A stretch of 64,000 bases of DNA from JABACD01 sp047639675 (GTDB lineage Bacteria; Planctomycetota; UBA1135; GCA-002686595): assembly GCA_047639675.1 (NCBI GenBank), contig JBLIOI010000009.1, positions 1 to 64,000 on the forward strand, in the 5' to 3' direction. Of this stretch, positions 62,075-64,000 are shown piece by piece. Each line of letters begins with the position of its first letter. Within the stretch, counting starts at the first letter, position 1. Both the position numbers and the translations under genes were made by a program. The notes under the pieces were generated by a model. It was given only the letters and a program-made list of their open reading frames with translations, searched no databases and had not been told where the DNA came from.

Positions 62075-63609
62075 CGCTTGGGCTCCGCAGTGTTGGTCGT
62101 TGTGTCAGCCGGGCGGAACGCATCCGAGTCAGCGAGTTGAATGGAATCAAACATCGCGCGTGCCTTGTGCATGGTTTCGGCGTGTTCGGCAGGCGCACTG
62201 GAGTCATGCACGATACCCGCACCGACTTGCAGGTGAACTTCGTTTTCGCGCACGGCAAAGGTACGGATACTGATCGCCATGTCCAAGTTGCCTGAACCGT
62301 CGAGGTACCCGAAGCAGCCAGCGTAGGGTCCGCGAGTTTCACCTTCCAAGTCCGCGAGCAATTCCATTGCGCGGATTTTAGGAGCTCCTGAAACCGTACC
62401 GGCGGGGAAGCAGGCGACTAATGCGTCTAGAGCGTCACTTCCAAGGGCCAATTCGCATTCAACGCGGCTGACTAGGTGTTGAACTTTGCTGAAGCGTTCC
62501 AGGGAAGCGTACTCCTTGACTGCAACAGTGCCGATACGCGCCACACGCCCCAGGTCGTTGCGAGCGAGATCGACGAGCATGTCGTGTTCTGCTCGTTCTT
62601 TAACGTCGGACAAGAGCTCGGCGCCCAAGGCATCGTCCTCGTCGGGAGTGCTACCGCGTGGCCTGGTTCCCGCGATTGGAACCGTGTGGACCTGTCTATC
62701 TGTAACTTGCACCAAGCGCTCGGGTGAGGAGCCCACCAGAGTTAGACCGTCCGCCTCGAAGTAGAACATATGCGGCGAGGGGTTGGTCAGTCGCAGGACG
62801 CGGTAGAGCGTGAAGGGATCTCCGTCGAAGCGTTGCACCATCCGGTGGGAGAGTACGGCTTGGAAAATCTCACCCTGGGAGATGTTCTGCTTGAGTACTC
62901 CGACAGCCTGCTCGAATTCTTCGCGCGTGGTTTGCGAGGGCATGTCCTCTTGGGTGCGTTCAAAGCGTCCGCTTTCCAGGTTGCCTGCGAAGAGCTGTCC
63001 AGCGATCGAATCGATGCGTTTCATGGCATCCGGATAATTTTCTTCGCCGTCAGGGCAGCCGCTGATTACGTGCAAGACTTGCGCAGCATGATCGAAGGCG
63101 ATGACTTCGCGGTAAAGATCGAAGGTCGCATCCGGCAACTGCCACGGGTCGTTCTTGGCGCGCGGAATGCGCGGCTCTAAACTCGTTGACCACTCGTAGG
63201 TGAAGAAGCCAACCCATCCGCCGATGAAGGGCGGTAATCCGCTGGGGGGAGTTGGAACCTTGAAACGCTTGGCTACCTGCCGCAAGCCCTCGTGGCTTGG
63301 GCCTTCCAATTTCTCGAGCGAGTCACCGTAGCGCAGCTCAGAGCCGTTTTGGTTGCCACGGAAGCTCGCCACCGGATCGACTCCCAGGAAAGAAAAGCGC
63401 GTCAAGCGAGCTCCTTTCTCGACAGATTCGAGCAAGCACACTTTGCGGCCCGCTTTGCGCAAGGCAAGGAAGGCTGCCACAGGCGAGGTCAGATCCGCAG
63501 GGAAGCGTGCCCAGGCCAGCTGGTGATTTTCGGCGTCCAGGGAGCTGGATTTTTCTAAGGGTAGGGGCACGTTTCGAGTCGGGTTGGAGATATGTGCTTG
63601 TGAAGACAA
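62071..63609 (-). CDS. trpE: Anthranilate synthase component I
   Basis: First committed enzyme of tryptophan synthesis, 512 aa. The N-terminal CLLESVEKG contains the LLES element that binds feedback-inhibiting tryptophan. The chorismate core shows FEADGLTLVGSSPERLV, PIAGTRPRG, LVDLARNDLGRVARIG and FPAGTVSGAPKIRAMEL. No ATG lies near the start. TTG 63609 has GGAGG 10 bases upstream, inside the attenuator stem; GTG 63570 is the alternative and has no Shine-Dalgarno. Regulated by the leader peptide and attenuator immediately upstream. Confidence 0.94.
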   Translation of the reverse strand: MSSQAHISNPTRNVPLPLEKSSSLDAENHQLAWARFPADLTSPVAAFLALRKAGRKVCLLESVEKGARLTRFSFLGVDPVASFRGNQNGSELRYGDSLEKLEGPSHEGLRQVAKRFKVPTPPSGLPPFIGGWVGFFTYEWSTSLEPRIPRAKNDPWQLPDATFDLYREVIAFDHAAQVLHVISGCPDGEENYPDAMKRIDSIAGQLFAGNLESGRFERTQEDMPSQTTREEFEQAVGVLKQNISQGEIFQAVLSHRMVQRFDGDPFTLYRVLRLTNPSPHMFYFEADGLTLVGSSPERLVQVTDRQVHTVPIAGTRPRGSTPDEDDALGAELLSDVKERAEHDMLVDLARNDLGRVARIGTVAVKEYASLERFSKVQHLVSRVECELALGSDALDALVACFPAGTVSGAPKIRAMELLADLEGETRGPYAGCFGYLDGSGNLDMAISIRTFAVRENEVHLQVGAGIVHDSSAPAEHAETMHKARAMFDSIQLADSDAFRPADTTTNTAEPKR

Positions 63610-63654
63610 ACAAAAAGAGCCTCCGAAGTGAACTTCGAAGGCCCTGGGCTCTTT
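63606..63654 (-). terminator. trp attenuator terminator
   Basis: On the minus strand AAAGAGCC (63654-63647) pairs with GGCTCTTT (63621-63614), enclosing an inner stem CGAAGT/ACTTCG, and the stem is followed by TTTTTGTTTG. It lies between the leader peptide stop and trpE. The downstream arm includes GGAGG (63624-63620), the best Shine-Dalgarno for trpE. Confidence 0.8.
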
Positions 63655-63666
63655 GGATGAATCGGG

Positions 63667-63825
63667 TCAGCGGGTGTGGAAAGTACCGCATTCCCGGCCA
63701 AAGAAGGGCCGGGCTTGCCACCACCACTGTATGTCGATACCACTCGCGAGCCGGACTCGCGGGGCACTCAGGGTCGCCAGAGGGCGACCGTCGAACAGCT
63801 CAATTGTGGGAGACTTGGGATTCAT
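63667..63825 (-). CDS. trpL: trp operon leader peptide with three consecutive Trp codons
   Basis: A 52-codon ORF from ATG 63825 ends ...GIDIQWWWQARPFFGRECG-FHTR at the TGA 63667-63669. TGG TGG TGG occupies 63718-63726. The WWW-x-AR ending resembles known attenuation leader peptides. Ribosome stalling at the Trp codons when charged tRNA-Trp is scarce would keep the following hairpin open and prevent termination. The only in-frame ATG gives an unusually long leader, so the true start might be later at a non-ATG codon. No Shine-Dalgarno is obvious. Confidence 0.8.
   Translation of the reverse strand: MNPKSPTIELFDGRPLATLSAPRVRLASGIDIQWWWQARPFFGRECGTFHTR
63693..63713 (-). promoter_or_regulatory. 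trp leader hairpin next to the Trp codons
   Basis: CCCGGCC-cttcttt-GGCCGGG, a perfect 7-bp stem with a 7-base loop, begins 5 bases after the third Trp codon on the minus strand. A ribosome stalled at the Trp codons would cover its 5' arm, which is what a transcription-attenuation pause hairpin requires. Confidence 0.7.
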
Positions 63826-63859
63826 GTCGAGTGCTGTTGTAGCTGAGATTGCCCTGACG

Positions 63860-64000
63860 TCAATGGGAGAAGTGGATGAACTTTGACTTCTGATCGCGCT
63901 TCTTCCATTCCTCGCGACGCTCGAGGAAGCTCTTGTTTTTCGGGTCGAGGCCCGAGCACAGGTCCATGTTAGCGAGGGCATCCTTGCGCTTGCCATTGAT
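63860..64000 (-). CDS. C-terminal end of a minus-strand gene, TPR-like (5' part outside window)
   Basis: From the window edge the minus strand reads INGKRKDALANMDLCSGLDP, then KNKSFLERREEWKKRDQKSK and FIHFSH before TGA at 63860-63862. The pattern A-x-x-x-x-L-x-L-D-P-x-N-x-x-x-L-x-x-R resembles the end of a tetratricopeptide repeat. Its stop lies 34 bases before the trp leader ATG, so the trp operon may be partly read through from this gene or have its promoter inside it. The rest cannot be seen. Confidence 0.6.
   Translation of the reverse strand: MNGKRKDALANMDLCSGLDPKNKSFLERREEWKKRDQKSKFIHFSH

Noticed and set aside
1..64000. tRNA, rRNA, insertion sequences or phage genes
   Set aside because: Reading both strands by eye, I saw no tRNA T-loop context in a cloverleaf, no rRNA segments, no transposase motif and no paired terminal repeats with target duplications.

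Overview
The window looks like a chromosomal segment of a Gram-negative-type bacterium with moderately high GC, most likely a planctomycete (Planctomycetota). The basis is the gene content: a giant LEPR-XLL/RTX protein, large carboxypeptidase-regulatory-like surface proteins, several exported metalloproteases, and SUI1, DUF455 and DUF3467 genes. This placement is inference from gene families; no rRNA or tRNA gene was seen. Many genes start with GTG or TTG and many neighbours overlap by ATGA, TTGA or TGATG junctions.

Layout. (1) 1-5890: a truncated glycine-rich RRM protein, asparagine synthase, a lipoprotein, and a two-gene unit pairing a stand-alone RapZ C-terminal-like protein with a glycosyltransferase-methyltransferase fusion. 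(2) 5891-7183: a long non-coding stretch holding the remains of a sulfatase gene, three small inverted repeats and a perfect 28-bp palindrome upstream of the giant gene. (3) 7184-31698: the main point of interest. A 5,295-residue LEPR-XLL/RTX-repeat protein is followed on the same strand by a DUF3467 protein, a GAF-HlyD membrane protein, a PqqD-like/M50 protease/HlyD fusion, a SecA-like ATPase relative with a degraded second motor domain, a secreted HlyD/RND-type adaptor and a GT4 glycosyltransferase. I read this as a dedicated export and maturation cassette for the giant surface protein. It recalls accessory Sec systems in pairing a giant adhesin with a SecA relative and a glycosyltransferase, but adds HlyD-type adaptors and an intramembrane protease.

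(4) 31710-42462: mostly metabolic and proteolytic genes (Gfo/Idh oxidoreductase, YigZ, ApaG, a tautomerase, an M18 aminopeptidase, two related secreted M28 peptidases and a HEXXHXXGXXH lipoprotein protease). (5) 42592-53185: ferredoxin, RNA methyltransferases, a SUI1/DUF455/ATP-grasp-like operon, a DUF819 transporter-like protein and two large envelope proteins. (6) 53260-63825, minus strand: a compact trpEGDCFBA operon continuing into a chorismate-mutase-like gene, a type I-beta DAHP synthase and hrpB. It is preceded by a leader peptide with three consecutive Trp codons and an attenuator whose terminator stem also contains the likely trpE Shine-Dalgarno. The right edge cuts a further minus-strand gene.
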